Source of the DNA: Antiquaquibacter metalliresistens
GTDB lineage: Bacteria; Actinomycetota; Actinomycetes; Actinomycetales; Microbacteriaceae
Assembly (NCBI RefSeq): GCF_029211225.1
Contig: NZ_JARGEM010000005.1
Span: 124,001-188,000 of the forward strand
Length of the DNA: 64,000 nt
Direction: 5' to 3'
A program made the translations under genes and the position numbers. The notes below the pieces were generated by a model. It saw nothing but the letters and a program-made list of their open reading frames with translations. It was not told the DNA's origin and made no database searches. Shown piece after piece: positions 51,525-62,165 of this stretch (the first letter of the stretch is position 1; each line of letters opens with the position of its first letter).

Positions 51525-52390
51525 GTGCGCCGACCGTCGGCGTGGTCTGCCTCACGATGGGCAGACGACCGCACGACCTCGCCCACGGGCTCGCATCCCT
51601 CGCGGGGCAGACCGGGGTGGAGCTCGACATCGTCGTGGTCGGCAACGGCTGGGAGCCGGTCGGGCTGCCCGCGGGGGTCAAGTCGCGCTATCTGCCCGAG
51701 AACCTCGGCATCCCGGCCGGTCGAAACCGGGGTGTCGCGGACGTGGCGGGGGAGTACCTGTTCTTCCTCGACGACGACGCGAGCCTGCCGTCGCCGACCT
51801 TCCTCGCCGATGCAGTCGCCCAGCTTCGGGCCGACCCCACGATCGGTCTGCTGCAGCCGAGGGTCGTCGACCCCAGCGGCAGCGAGAACCCCCGCCGATG
51901 GATCCCGCGCATTCGCAAGGGCGACCCGGCGCACTCGAGCAACGTGTTCTCGGTGTGGGAGGGCGCCACGCTGCTGCCGCGCGCCGTCTTCGACGACATC
52001 GGCGGTTGGGGCGACCCCTACTTCTACGCGCACGAGGGCATCGAGTTGGCGTGGCGGGTGTGGGCGGCGGGAAGACGGGTCTGGTACGCCGGCGACCTGG
52101 TGGCGCATCATCCGGCGATCGAGCCCACGAGGCACGACTACTACTACCGACTGAACGCCCGCAACCGGGTGTGGTTGGCCAAGCGCAATCTGCCGTGGGT
52201 GCTCGTGCCGTTCTACGTGGGCAGCTGGACGGGCATCCAGCTGCTGCGGTCGGTGCGCAACCGCGCCGGACTCGGCGCGTGGTTCGCGGGCTGGTGGGAG
52301 GGTTGGCGGCGCAACCCCGGCGGGCGCCGCAGCATCGGATGGGTAACGGTGTGGCGGATGAGCCTCGCCGGTCGTCCGCCGCTGGTTTGA
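51521..52390 (+). CDS. Family 2 glycosyltransferase (CTG start)
   Basis: The 289-residue GT-A protein begins MSAPTVGVVCLTMGRRPHDL if CTG at 51521 is the start; this codon overlaps the previous stop (CTGA), and the first beta-strand of the fold would be lost from the next in-frame GTG at 51542. Other signatures are NLGIPAGRNRGVADVAGEYL, FLDDDASL (metal-binding DxD) and AHEGIELAWRVWAAG. No membrane helix is evident. It probably adds sugars to the same surface polymer as its neighbours. A CTG start is unusual and should be regarded as tentative. Confidence 0.8.
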   Translation: MSAPTVGVVCLTMGRRPHDLAHGLASLAGQTGVELDIVVVGNGWEPVGLPAGVKSRYLPENLGIPAGRNRGVADVAGEYLFFLDDDASLPSPTFLADAVAQLRADPTIGLLQPRVVDPSGSENPRRWIPRIRKGDPAHSSNVFSVWEGATLLPRAVFDDIGGWGDPYFYAHEGIELAWRVWAAGRRVWYAGDLVAHHPAIEPTRHDYYYRLNARNRVWLAKRNLPWVLVPFYVGSWTGIQLLRSVRNRAGLGAWFAGWWEGWRRNPGGRRSIGWVTVWRMSLAGRPPLV

Positions 52391-52397
52391 TGGTCTC

Positions 52398-53687
52398 GTG
52401 GGATTGCTGAACGACTTCGGAACCGCGCGACGCCTCGTGCGCAACGCGTGGATCTCGCGCAAGAACAGGGGCGCGGTCGCGCGGCGTCAGCCGGAGCATC
52501 CGTGGCCCGCGCCGGGCACGATCAAGATCGCCGTGTACTTCGCAGACACCAAGGTCAACCTGTACCAATTGCGGCAGTGGTACGCACCTCTGGCCGAGTT
52601 GCAGCACGACTGGCCGGTGGCCATCATCAGCCGAAGCCCGAGCACGGTGCTCGCGCTCTGGAACGAATCGCCCGTGCCCGCCGTCTATGCCCGCAGCGTC
52701 GCGGCGCTCGAACAGTTCGTGCACGAGCAGGACATCCGCATCGTGTTCTACGTCAACCAGAACGCCAGGAACTTCCAGATGTTCCGCTACGGCCGCATGT
52801 GGCACGTGTTCATCAACCACGGCGAGTCCGACAAGATGTACATGACCACGAACCAGTTCAAGGCCTACGACTACAGCTTCGTCGCCGGGGATGCCGCGAT
52901 CGACCGTCTGAGCCACAAGCTGTGGGACCTGGACCTCGAGAAGAAGATCATCGCGATCGGGCGCCCGCAGGCCGATCATCTGCAGGGGGAGCTGCCCTAC
53001 ACGCCGGATGAGCGCACCGTGGTGCTGTACGCGCCGACGTGGGAGGGCGACCGTGCCGCTGCCGCCTACGGCTCCATCGCGACCCACGGCGTCGCGCTCG
53101 CCTCGGCGGTGCTCGCGTCGCCCGACCACCGACTCATCTACCGCCCGCATCCGCGCAGCGGTGTCGTCGACCGCGACTACCGGGCCGCGAACGAGGCGAT
53201 CAAGGCGGCGATCGCGCGGGCCAACGCGGCCGACCCGACGGCGCAGCACGTGTTCGACGACGGCGGCGCGCTCGGCTGGCAGCTGATGGCCGCGGATGTC
53301 GCGATCACCGACATCTCCGCCATGATCTACGACCGGCTGGCCACGGGCAAGCCCATCATCGTCACCCGTCCGGCATCGCCCGAGGCGGACGTCGACGAGA
53401 ACGGATTCCTCGGCGCCTGCGAATGGCTGACCGCGGACGCCGCCGGCGACATCCTCGCGATCGCCGAGCGCGTGCAGTTCGACCCGTCCTCCCGCGACAC
53501 GCTCGCCTTCTGGGCGGAGCGGCATTTCGGTGACACGACACCCGGGGTGGCGACGGCGCGCTTCCGGGCTGCGATCACCGCGCTCCTGCGGGAGTGGGAC
53601 CGGCACGCCGCCCTCCACCGCGGCGACGTCGTCGGCAGCGAGGGCGATCCGTTCGTCGGCGACGAGGACGACTCGGCCGACGACTAG
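52398..53687 (+). CDS. CDP-glycerol:glycerophosphate glycerophosphotransferase-like (TagB/TagF family) protein
   Basis: The 429-residue protein shows the Glyphos_transf pattern: MWHVFINHGESDKMYMTTNQ (His-Gly conserved), YDYSFVAGDAAIDRL, IAIGRPQAD, VLYAPTWEG, HRLIYRPHPRSG (RPHP), and ADVAITDISAMIYDRLATGKP near residues 300-320. Family members build the polyol-phosphate backbone of teichoic acids at the cytosolic membrane face. It has no membrane helix and an acidic tail (GDEDDSADD). GTG start eight bases after the previous stop. Genes for a TagGH-like exporter and a nucleotidyltransferase nearby support a teichoic-acid-type pathway. Confidence 0.88.
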   Translation: MGLLNDFGTARRLVRNAWISRKNRGAVARRQPEHPWPAPGTIKIAVYFADTKVNLYQLRQWYAPLAELQHDWPVAIISRSPSTVLALWNESPVPAVYARSVAALEQFVHEQDIRIVFYVNQNARNFQMFRYGRMWHVFINHGESDKMYMTTNQFKAYDYSFVAGDAAIDRLSHKLWDLDLEKKIIAIGRPQADHLQGELPYTPDERTVVLYAPTWEGDRAAAAYGSIATHGVALASAVLASPDHRLIYRPHPRSGVVDRDYRAANEAIKAAIARANAADPTAQHVFDDGGALGWQLMAADVAITDISAMIYDRLATGKPIIVTRPASPEADVDENGFLGACEWLTADAAGDILAIAERVQFDPSSRDTLAFWAERHFGDTTPGVATARFRAAITALLREWDRHAALHRGDVVGSEGDPFVGDEDDSADD

Positions 53688-53744
53688 CCCGACCCGGCCG
53701 GGCCGGGGTGACCAAAGACCCTGTGTCGGGTGCGCGGCGCTTTC

Positions 53745-53750
53745 TAGGCT
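53745..53750 (+). promoter_or_regulatory. Candidate -10 box (TAGGCT), leaderless
   Basis: TAGGCT ends 6 nt before the ATG at 53757. Confidence 0.5.
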
Positions 53751-53756
53751 CGCTGG

Positions 53757-54146
53757 ATGACGAGCCGCGTTGTGCACTACAACATCCCCATCGACGATTC
53801 CGAGCGGGCCGGTGCCTTCTATGGTTCGGTCTTCGGCTGGAAGGCCACCAGGTGGGGGCCCATGGATTACTGGACGATCACGGCCGGCGACGAGCCGGGC
53901 CCGGGGGTCGAGGGCGCGTTCACGGCGCGCGCCGAGGCGCCCGAGGGGGTGATCGTCTTCATCGCCGTGGATGACGTGGACGCGACCCTGGCGAAGGTGA
54001 AGCAAGCCGGCGGCATCCCGGTGACCGAGAAGCAGCCGATCCCGACCTTCGGCTGGATGGCCCGCTTCCGCGACAGCGAGGGCAACCTCATCGGCCTGTT
54101 CCAGGAGGACCCGACCGTGCCGATGCCGGGCGGCCCGTCGGCCTGA
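53757..54146 (+). CDS. VOC-family (glyoxalase/dioxygenase-like) protein
   Basis: The 129-residue protein has two beta-alpha-beta-beta-beta repeats: VVHYNIPIDDSERAGAFYGS and later VIVFIAVDDVDATLAKVKQA, with YWTITAGDEPGPGVEGAF and FGWMARFRDSEGNLIGLFQE, the last giving the typical C-terminal metal-position Glu. It fits the actinobacterial VOC proteins that are often annotated as glyoxalase-like. The substrate is unknown. It is likely independent of the surrounding polymer genes, since it has its own TAGGCT box. Confidence 0.85.
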   Translation: MTSRVVHYNIPIDDSERAGAFYGSVFGWKATRWGPMDYWTITAGDEPGPGVEGAFTARAEAPEGVIVFIAVDDVDATLAKVKQAGGIPVTEKQPIPTFGWMARFRDSEGNLIGLFQEDPTVPMPGGPSA

Positions 54147-54152
54147 CCGCCG

Positions 54153-55004
54153 CTAGTCCTGCGACGGGTCGATGGGCACGAGCGCCTCGGACGCCTTCGG
54201 CTTGCGCCTCGGCAGCGAGGGAATCGGGATGCGCAGCTCCCGCCGCTCGGTCGGCTCGCGCTTCGGTCGTGGCGCGCGGGGCTCGCGCTTGGGACGCTGG
54301 AAGTCCTGCAGCCAGCTCGGGAACGTCGCCGGAGCCGGCCCGAAGCCCTCGCGCGCGGTGCGCACGATCTGCCGCCCGAGCAGGTGGTTGCCCCCGCCGC
54401 CGATGGCCGCACCGATGCCGAAGGGGATGAGGCGGCCGACGACATTGGTGCCCTGCGCCACTGCGAACTTCTTCACGAACGTGCGCTTGATGCGGTCCGC
54501 GATGGGCTCCATCGCGGTCATGGGCAGGCTCTTGGTGAGCATCTCGCCCCAGAAGGTGCTCTTGGCGGCGCCCGTGCCGGTCACCTGACCGGCGAGCTGC
54601 CTGACGAGATCGGTGCCGGCCGTGCCGAGCACCATGGTCATCACGAGGGCGCGCGCGCGATCCGGATCGTCGACGACGATGCCGTGCACCTCGGTCACCG
54701 ACTGGGCGAACAGCGCGCTCGCCTCGAGAAAGCCGGCGGTCTCGACCCCGGAGAGCACGAGCGAGGTGCCCGTTCCGATGGTGGGCACGGCAGCGCTGGC
54801 ACCGACGAGAGCACCGCCCGTGGTGACCGCCGCGAGGTAGCGGCGCTCGAGGATGCGGATCAGCTGCTCGGGCGAGGCATCCGGTCGTGATCGGCGGATG
54901 CTGCGGATGTGCGCGAGCACCACGGGCCGCTGCACCGTGAGCACACGATCGATGCCGCGCACGACCATCGGGTTGGACAGGTTCACGTCCTGTTTCTTGG
55001 CCAT
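54153..55004 (-). CDS. Conserved hypothetical protein with helical core and basic Pro-rich tail
   Basis: I do not recognise a characterised family. The 283-residue protein has an Ala/Gly-rich central region with a hydrophobic pair (about 58-100, including AAVPTIGTGTSLVLSGVETA) and a second glycine-rich hydrophobic stretch (about 192-215, VGRLIPFGIGAAIGGGG) reminiscent of EcsC-like membrane-associated proteins. It ends in about 60 residues rich in Pro, Arg and Lys. ATG 55004, just downstream of the ABC exporter genes on the same strand (nine-base gap), so co-transcription with them is likely. Confidence 0.65.
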   Translation of the reverse strand: MAKKQDVNLSNPMVVRGIDRVLTVQRPVVLAHIRSIRRSRPDASPEQLIRILERRYLAAVTTGGALVGASAAVPTIGTGTSLVLSGVETAGFLEASALFAQSVTEVHGIVVDDPDRARALVMTMVLGTAGTDLVRQLAGQVTGTGAAKSTFWGEMLTKSLPMTAMEPIADRIKRTFVKKFAVAQGTNVVGRLIPFGIGAAIGGGGNHLLGRQIVRTAREGFGPAPATFPSWLQDFQRPKREPRAPRPKREPTERRELRIPIPSLPRRKPKASEALVPIDPSQD

Positions 55005-55013
55005 GGCACCACG

Positions 55014-55760
55014 CTAGCTGGCGTAGTCGGCGTTGTACCGCGCGAGCACGTCGTTGATCGGTGCGTCGAGCACGAGGGCACCCTTGTCGAGGTAGAGGCC
55101 GCGGGTGCAGAACCGGCGCAGATCCTTCTCGTTGTGCGAGACGAAGAACAGGGTGCGGCCGCCGGCGAGCAGCTCCTCGATGCGGGCGTAGCACTTCTCC
55201 CGGAAGGCCTTGTCACCCACCGCCAGCACCTCATCGACGAGGATGATGGGCTCCTCGAGCCGGGAGATCACCGCGAACGCGATGCGCACCTTCATGCCGC
55301 TGGAGAGGTGCTTGTACGGAGTGTCCACGAAGTCGCCGATCTCGGCGAAGTCGATGATCTCGTCGAAGCGCGCGGCGATCTCCGACTTCGTCATGCCGTG
55401 CAGGCCCGCCGTGAGGTAGACGTTGTCGCGCACGCTGAGGTCGTCGACGAACCCGCCGGTGATCTCGATCAACGGGGCGACACCGCCGTGCACCTCCACG
55501 CGGCCCTCGTCGGGCAGGATCACCTCGGCGACGAGCTTGAGCAGCGTCGACTTGCCTTGACCGTTGCGGCCGACGACCCCGATCGCTTCGCCGGCTCGAA
55601 CGTCGAAGTTCACGCCTCGCAGCGCCCAGAACTCGCCCGGACGTGACCGTCGTTTGCGGGAGGAGAACAGGTCTTTGAAGTTGCGACGACCGCGGCGGTT
55701 GCGGCGGAAGCGGATACCGGCGTTCTCGACCCGGATGACGGCGGGGGCGATCTCGGGCAT
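55014..55760 (-). CDS. ABC transporter ATPase for polysaccharide/teichoic-acid export (TagH/Wzt-like)
   Basis: The 248-residue ATPase has a basic N-terminal extension (FRRNRRGRRNFKDLF), Walker A VVGRNGQGKSTLL (about 65-77), a Q-loop region ending LIEITGGFVDDLSVRDN, signature LSSGMKVRIAFA, Walker B PIILVDEVLAVGD and switch His in FFVSHNEKDL. The HLSSGMK signature and the 'LSVRDN' segment are typical of O-antigen/teichoic acid exporters (TagH, Wzt, RfbE). It lacks a C-terminal carbohydrate-binding domain. ATG 55760, two bases after the permease stop. Confidence 0.92.
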   Translation of the reverse strand: MPEIAPAVIRVENAGIRFRRNRRGRRNFKDLFSSRKRRSRPGEFWALRGVNFDVRAGEAIGVVGRNGQGKSTLLKLVAEVILPDEGRVEVHGGVAPLIEITGGFVDDLSVRDNVYLTAGLHGMTKSEIAARFDEIIDFAEIGDFVDTPYKHLSSGMKVRIAFAVISRLEEPIILVDEVLAVGDKAFREKCYARIEELLAGGRTLFFVSHNEKDLRRFCTRGLYLDKGALVLDAPINDVLARYNADYAS

Positions 55761-55762
55761 CG

Positions 55763-56566
55763 TCAGATCTCCTTCAGCACGGCACGCTCGGTGCGATGGA
55801 AGACGAGGATGCCGATCACCAGGATGATCGTGCTCATGCCGGCACTGACCGCGACGGCGAACCAGTCCAGTTCGGCGGGGAAGAAGGCCGCCCGATACAG
55901 CGCGAAGATGCCGCTCAGCGGGTTGAACGCCGCCCAGAAGTCCAAGCCCAACTTGGTGAGGTCGGGCAGGCCGTAGATGATCGGGCTCGCGTAGAACAGG
56001 AACCGCAGCGCGAGCTTCGTGGCGCGCTCGAGATCGCGGAAGAACACCACGAGCGGGGCGACGATGAGTCCGACGCCCATGGTGAGCACCGCTTGCAGCA
56101 CGATGCCCAGCACGAAGAACACCGCCTCCCAGTGCAGTGTCGCGCCCGTGGCGATCGCGAAGAGGGCGAGCACCGGAAGGGCGGCGACGAACTCGATGCC
56201 CTTGGAGAGCACGAGACGGGCCACCCAGATGGTGCGGGGGATCTTGGTGGAACGGATGAGCTTGGCCTCGCGCAGGTAGGCGCGCGTGGCATCCGATACC
56301 GCGCCGTTGAACCACATCCACGGCAGGAGGCCGGCGAGCAGGAACACGATGTACGGGTCTTCGCCGACGGCACGGCCGCCGAACACCTGGGTGAAGACGA
56401 ACCAGTAGATGCCCGCCATCACCAGCGGATCGAGGATCGACCACAGGTAGCCGAGTGCCGACGTCGAGTAGCGCACCCGAAGGTCTCGCACCGTCAGCAG
56501 CCACAGCGACTGGCGGTATCTCGAGAGTGGTGACCGGGCGGGACGGGGAATCGCGGCGCCGGACAC
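55763..56566 (-). CDS. ABC-2 type permease for polysaccharide/teichoic-acid export (TagG/Wzm-like)
   Basis: The 267-residue permease starts with LSRYRQSLWLLTVRDLRVRY, the amphipathic interface typical of Wzm/TagG proteins, and has six membrane helices; FLFYASPIIYGLPDL and LNPLSGIFALYRAAFF-like segments (here AAFNPLSGIFALYRA) mark the family. It forms the membrane channel for lipid-linked polymer with the ATPase at 55014. The GTG at 56566 gives MSGAAIPRPARS; additional upstream in-frame sequence is Arg/Asp-rich and not supported. Confidence 0.9.
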   Translation of the reverse strand: MSGAAIPRPARSPLSRYRQSLWLLTVRDLRVRYSTSALGYLWSILDPLVMAGIYWFVFTQVFGGRAVGEDPYIVFLLAGLLPWMWFNGAVSDATRAYLREAKLIRSTKIPRTIWVARLVLSKGIEFVAALPVLALFAIATGATLHWEAVFFVLGIVLQAVLTMGVGLIVAPLVVFFRDLERATKLALRFLFYASPIIYGLPDLTKLGLDFWAAFNPLSGIFALYRAAFFPAELDWFAVAVSAGMSTIILVIGILVFHRTERAVLKEI

Positions 56567-56642
56567 GGGTCCTATCGTACGGTCTCGACTCCGATCGAGC
56601 GCCGGTGATCGACCGGAGTCGAGATCCGGGGGCGAGGTCAGG

Positions 56643-57335
56643 TCAGACGAAGAGGTTCGCCCGCTCCAGATCCTCCGCGAAATCGATCTCGACCGCGTAC
56701 AGATCGGAGATGTCCGCCGGCTCGATGCGCAGCCCATCCTGCTCGATCGCCAGCTCGATGCCGCGCTCGAAGTAGTCCTGGTCGCCGACGCGCTTGAGCT
56801 GGCGCAGCAGCACCGCCTTGTCGTCGCGCGCGATGTAGTTGATGCCGACGGCCTCGCCAAGTCCGCCTTCGACGGACTTCGAGAGCTCCTTGATGAATCC
56901 CTCGGCGTCGGTGGTGTACTTGACCTCCTCGTCGGAGACCTTCGCGGTGTTGACCGAGACGAAGGACTGGTCGCGGGCGACGAACGCCGCGGCGCGGTCG
57001 AGCGCCTCGGGGTCGAAGACGACGTCGCCGTTCATCCACAGCACGCCGCCGGGCGCCGAGGCCTGGAGCGCGCGCATGAGGCTCTTGGAGGTGTTGGTCT
57101 GGTCGTACTGCTCGTTGTAGACGAAGTTCGCGTCCGGGTGCGCTTCGATGATGTGCTCGAGCTTGTAGCCCACGACGACGGTGACGTGGGCGTTGTTGCC
57201 GAACGCGTAACGGATGTTGTCGAACTGCTGCTGCATGATGGTGCGGCCGTCGGCGAGTTCGGTCAGGGGCTTCGGGAGGGAGCGGCCCAGTCGGCTGCCC
57301 ATTCCGGCGGCAAGGATCACGATCTGCGTGGTCAT
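56643..57335 (-). CDS. Nucleotidyltransferase (LicC/sugar- or polyol-phosphate cytidylyltransferase-like)
   Basis: The 230-residue protein has the NTP-transferase signature VILAAGMGSRLGRSLPKPLT (residues 5-24), VVVGYKLEHI, NTSKSLMRAL and the catalytic GGVLWMNGDVVFDPEAL. It resembles LicC-type cytidylyltransferases and glucose-1-phosphate thymidylyltransferase-like proteins that activate a precursor for a surface polymer; CTP use is inferred from context with CDP-dependent enzymes. The ATG at 57335 was chosen because GAGGAG lies just upstream; an ATG at 57353 has no such site. It is divergent from the ABC gene at 57533. Confidence 0.83.
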   Translation of the reverse strand: MTTQIVILAAGMGSRLGRSLPKPLTELADGRTIMQQQFDNIRYAFGNNAHVTVVVGYKLEHIIEAHPDANFVYNEQYDQTNTSKSLMRALQASAPGGVLWMNGDVVFDPEALDRAAAFVARDQSFVSVNTAKVSDEEVKYTTDAEGFIKELSKSVEGGLGEAVGINYIARDDKAVLLRQLKRVGDQDYFERGIELAIEQDGLRIEPADISDLYAVEIDFAEDLERANLFV

Positions 57336-57452
57336 GTCACTCCTCGGGGTCATCTCAGCCCTCGGTGCGGGCTGTTGTTCGCCGAATGTTCACCGGGGGA
57401 TTGCTGTCAAGACACTCCGTTGTGCTCGCCCAAGGTTACCGGCGGGGGCTGG

Positions 57453-57484
57453 GTGCAACACGTGAACCGCGGTGGTTGTTGCAC
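57453..57484. repeat. Nested inverted repeats between divergent genes
   Basis: GTGCAACA (57453-57460) pairs with TGTTGCAC (57477-57484), and between them ACCGCGGT (57466-57473) is itself palindromic. It lies about 50 bases upstream of the ABC ATPase start at 57533 and 118 bases upstream of the nucleotidyltransferase start, a suitable position for an operator. Confidence 0.45.
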
Positions 57485-57520
57485 AGTTGTGATGGAAACT
57501 CTGAGCCGGGCTCCGCTTGG

Positions 57521-57526
57521 TAGGTT
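57521..57526 (+). promoter_or_regulatory. Candidate -10 box (TAGGTT), leaderless
   Basis: TAGGTT ends 6 nt before the GTG at 57533. Confidence 0.45.
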
Positions 57527-57532
57527 GGGACG

Positions 57533-58998
<1,466 letters not shown>

Positions 58999-59023
<25 letters not shown>

Positions 59024-60570
59024 GGCTCACGCTGCTGCTGGGTGCGTTCCGCGGCGGCCCGCTGCGCAGCTTCGGCATGGTGCTCGCACTGCTGTATGTG
59101 CTCGCGCTCTCGGCCGTGAGCATCATCGGATTCACGACTCTGCGCGAGCAGACCCCGGATATCGCTCGCGCGGTGATCGTGGTGGTCGGCTCCCTGGTCG
59201 TCGCGGCGTTCCTCGTGCTCCCGCTCGCCTTCGGAGCCGATGACGGTCTCGACCCGCGCCGATTCGCGCTCTTCGGCATCTCGCCCGGGCGATTGTCCTT
59301 CGGGCTGGCGGCGGCGGCGTTCATGAGCGTGCCCGTGATGCTGGTGTCGGTGCTCGCGGTCGCGCAGATCATCACCTGGTCGCGGGGCCCCGTGCCCACG
59401 CTGTTGGCGGTCGTCGCCGCCGTGGTGCTCGTGCCCACGTGCGTGCTCGCCTCCCGCGTGGCGAGCGGCATCGCCGCGACCTTCCTCGCGTCCCGTCGGG
59501 CGAGGAGCCTGACCGGGGTGCTGCTCATGCTGCTGGCGGCGATCCTGGCTCCGCTAGCCGCGATCCTCGCCACCGTGGACGGCGAGAGCCAGGCGCTCCC
59601 GGTGCTGCGCCGCCTGACCGCGGTGCTCGGCTGGACGCCGCTCGGCGCCGTCTGGAGCGTGCCCGCGGATGCCGCGAACGACAGCCTCGACACCGCCTAC
59701 GCCAAGCTCGCCATCGCCGCCGCCTTCCTCGTGGCACTCGCCCTCGCGTGGCGGGTGCTGGTCAGCGCCATGCTGCGACGCCGGGAGCGGCTGACGGAGG
59801 TGCGCCGGTACTCGGGCCTCGGCTGGTTCGAGCGCCTGCCCGCCAGCCCGCGCGGCGCCATCGCCGCCAGGAGCCTGAGCTACTGGACGCGCGATGCACG
59901 CTATCGCGTGGCGATCGCGGCGATCCCCGTGGTGCCGGTCGTCATGGTGGTTGCACTGCTGATCGCCGGGATTCCGATCGCCGTGATCGCCTGGATCCCG
60001 GTGCCGGTGATGTGCCTGTTCCTGGCCTGGATGCCGCACAACGACCTCGCCCACGACTCCACCGCCTTCTGGGTGCACGTGTCCGCGAGCACCAGCGGCG
60101 CGGACGACCGATGGGGGCGCCTGGTGCCGGCGCTGGGCATCGGTGTGCCGCTGGCCCTGGTCGGCAGCGCGGTGACCGCCCTGATCGTGGACGACTGGAT
60201 GCTGCTGCCGGGCCTGATCGGACTCAGCCTCTGCGTGCTGCTGGCCGGCCTCGGGGTCTCGAGCGTGGCATCCGCCGGATACCCCTACCCGGCGGTGCAC
60301 CCGGGCGACAGCCCCTTCGCGCAGCCGCAGGCGGTGGACAGCTCGGGGTCGACCGTGCAGGCGTTCTCGCTCATCGTCACCCTGCTGGTGGCCGTGCCGG
60401 TGGTCGCCCTGGTGGTGCTGGGCGCACTGTTCGATCCGATGTGGTACCTGATCGCGCTCGGCGCGGGGGTCGTGGTCGGAGTGCTCGCACTCGTGCTCGG
60501 CGTCCGCTGGGGCGCGTCCATCGTCGCGCGGCGGGCGCCGGAACTGCTCGCCTTCACCCTGCAGAACTGA
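58999..60570 (+). CDS. ABC exporter membrane protein (partner of the upstream ATPase)
   Basis: The 523-residue protein has about 12 hydrophobic segments, including [20 protein letters not shown] (about 31-50) and a pair at 115-155, arranged in two similar halves, with the pattern of large actinobacterial ABC-2-like permeases. Its ATG lies within the last 25 bases of the ATPase gene, so the two are translationally coupled. The transported molecule cannot be inferred. The loop at about 330-370 ([20 protein letters not shown]) is conserved-looking but unassigned. Confidence 0.8.
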
Positions 60571-60576
60571 GCGACG

Positions 60577-60582
60577 TAGGAT
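60577..60582 (+). promoter_or_regulatory. Candidate -10 box (TAGGAT), leaderless
   Basis: TAGGAT ends 6 nt before the ATG at 60589. Confidence 0.45.
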
Positions 60583-60588
60583 CGGTGC

Positions 60589-60849
60589 ATGGCTGGCACG
60601 GAACCGACTGGCGGGGGCACCGACACCCTCGATCGCGAACTCGAGGAACTGCTCAATCGCACCGTCGTCGACGAGGGCGACCACGAGCGGTTCTCGCACT
60701 ACGCGCCCAAGAACGCGATCATGGAATCCGCGCTCACCGGCAAGCCGGTGCGTGCCCTCTGCGGCAAGCTCTGGGTGCCGGGTCGCGACCCGGAGAAGTT
60801 CCCGGTGTGCCCGACCTGCAAAGAGATCTACGAGAAGCTCAAGCCCTAG
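60589..60849 (+). CDS. DUF3039 family protein
   Basis: The 86-residue protein has the DUF3039 pattern: [20 protein letters not shown], then [20 protein letters not shown] and [11 protein letters not shown]. Three cysteines (CGK and CPTC) suggest a small zinc or metal site. The function is unknown; the family is restricted to actinobacteria and often sits near pncB and murI, as here. The stop codon overlaps the convergent pncB stop through a shared CTAG. Confidence 0.88.
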   Translation: MAGTEPTGGGTDTLDRELEELLNRTVVDEGDHERFSHYAPKNAIMESALTGKPVRALCGKLWVPGRDPEKFPVCPTCKEIYEKLKP

Positions 60850-62138
60850 ACGTAGACCGTCTCGAGCGCCGGTTCGCCGCGGCTCAGGCGCAGCGCGCCG
60901 GGCGGCAGCTCCGCGATCGCCGCGGCCCGGTGCTCGCGCGCGGCAAGGGTGCCCTCGACCCCGCAGAACTTGCGTTCGATCTCGCCCGCGGTGACCATCG
61001 GCACGAGCAGCGGACGCTCCCAGACGGATGCCGCGGGCCGCTCCTCGACGTAGATCCGCTCCTCGAGCGCGACCCCGTCGCGCACCGCGCGCACGGGCAC
61101 CTTGCGGCCGCCGACCGTCGCCTTCGCGGCGGACGTCTTGGCCACCGACACCCACTCGCCGTCGCCGCCGCGGTGCGCGACGAGCTTGTAGACCAGTCCA
61201 GCGGCGGGATGCCCCGACCCCGTGACCACGGAGGTGCCGACCCCGTAGGCGTCCACCGGTGCGGCCCGCAGCGCCGCGATCGCGTACTCGTCCAGATCGT
61301 TCGTGACGGTGATCCGCGTGTTCTTCGCGCCCAGCGCGTCGAGCTGCTTGCGCACCGCCGCGACCTGTTCGGCGAGGTCGCCGGAGTCGATGCGCACCGC
61401 TCCGAGGTCCGGTCCAGCGACCTTCACCGCGAGCTCGACGCCGTGCTCGATGTCGTAGGTGTCGACGAGCAGCGTGGTGGCGGGGCCCAGGGCATCCACC
61501 TGCGCCTGGAATGCGGCCTCTTCGCTGTCGTGCAGCAGCGTGAAGGCGTGTGCCGCGGTGCCCATGGTCGGCATGCCCCACCGCCGCCCGGCCTCCAGGT
61601 TGCTCGTCGCGCCGAACCCGGCGATGAAGGCCGCGCGCGCCGCCGCGACCGCGGCGTGCTCATTGGCGCGCCGCGACCCCATCTCCGACAGGGGCCGCCC
61701 CTCGGCGGCGTTCACCATGCGCGATGCCGCGGAGGCGACCGCGCAGTCGTAGTTGAGCACGCTCAAGGTGAGTGTCTCCAGGATCACCGCCTCGGCGAAG
61801 GTGCCGTCGATGACGAGCATGGGGGAGCCGGGGAAGTAGGTCTCGCCCTCCCGATAGCCGGAGATGTTGCCGCGGAAGCGGTAGTCGGCGAGCCAGTCGA
61901 GGGCCGGGGTGCCGACGACGGCGTTGTCGCGCAGCCACTGCAGCTCGGCATCGCCGAAACGGAACTGCTCGATCAGTTCGAGCAGGCGACCGGTGCCGGC
62001 GACGATGCCGTAGCGCCGTCCTTCCGGCAGGCGTCTGGCGAAGACCTCGAAGATGCACTCGCGATCGGCGGTGCCGGAACCGATCGCGGCATCCAGCATG
62101 GTCAGCTCGTAGCGGTCGGTGCGCAGGGCGGTGCTCAT
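60846..62138 (-). CDS. pncB: Nicotinate phosphoribosyltransferase
   Basis: The 430-residue protein starts [19 protein letters not shown], the family opening, and continues with [20 protein letters not shown], a phosphorylated-His candidate region in [20 protein letters not shown], and [20 protein letters not shown], which carries the phosphate-binding DSGDL motif; [13 protein letters not shown] completes the active site. It makes nicotinate mononucleotide from nicotinate and PRPP in the salvage route to NAD, upstream of NadE. ATG 62138. It is divergent from murI, with 27 bases between the start codons. Confidence 0.95.
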   Translation of the reverse strand: MSTALRTDRYELTMLDAAIGSGTADRECIFEVFARRLPEGRRYGIVAGTGRLLELIEQFRFGDAELQWLRDNAVVGTPALDWLADYRFRGNISGYREGETYFPGSPMLVIDGTFAEAVILETLTLSVLNYDCAVASAASRMVNAAEGRPLSEMGSRRANEHAAVAAARAAFIAGFGATSNLEAGRRWGMPTMGTAAHAFTLLHDSEEAAFQAQVDALGPATTLLVDTYDIEHGVELAVKVAGPDLGAVRIDSGDLAEQVAAVRKQLDALGAKNTRITVTNDLDEYAIAALRAAPVDAYGVGTSVVTGSGHPAAGLVYKLVAHRGGDGEWVSVAKTSAAKATVGGRKVPVRAVRDGVALEERIYVEERPAASVWERPLLVPMVTAGEIERKFCGVEGTLAAREHRAAAIAELPPGALRLSRGEPALETVYV

Positions 62139-62151
62139 GGGACGACGATAG

Positions 62152-62157
62152 TAGAGT
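62152..62157 (+). promoter_or_regulatory. Candidate -10 box (TAGAGT), near-leaderless
   Basis: TAGAGT ends 8 nt before the ATG of murI at 62166. Confidence 0.4.
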
Positions 62158-62165
62158 CGATCACC

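Noticed and set aside
59439-62165. Open plus-strand frame running upstream of murI through the permease, DUF3039 and pncB genes
   Set aside because: It is an Arg/Gly/Ala-rich shadow frame of high-GC DNA; only the part from 62166 has family signatures (MurI).
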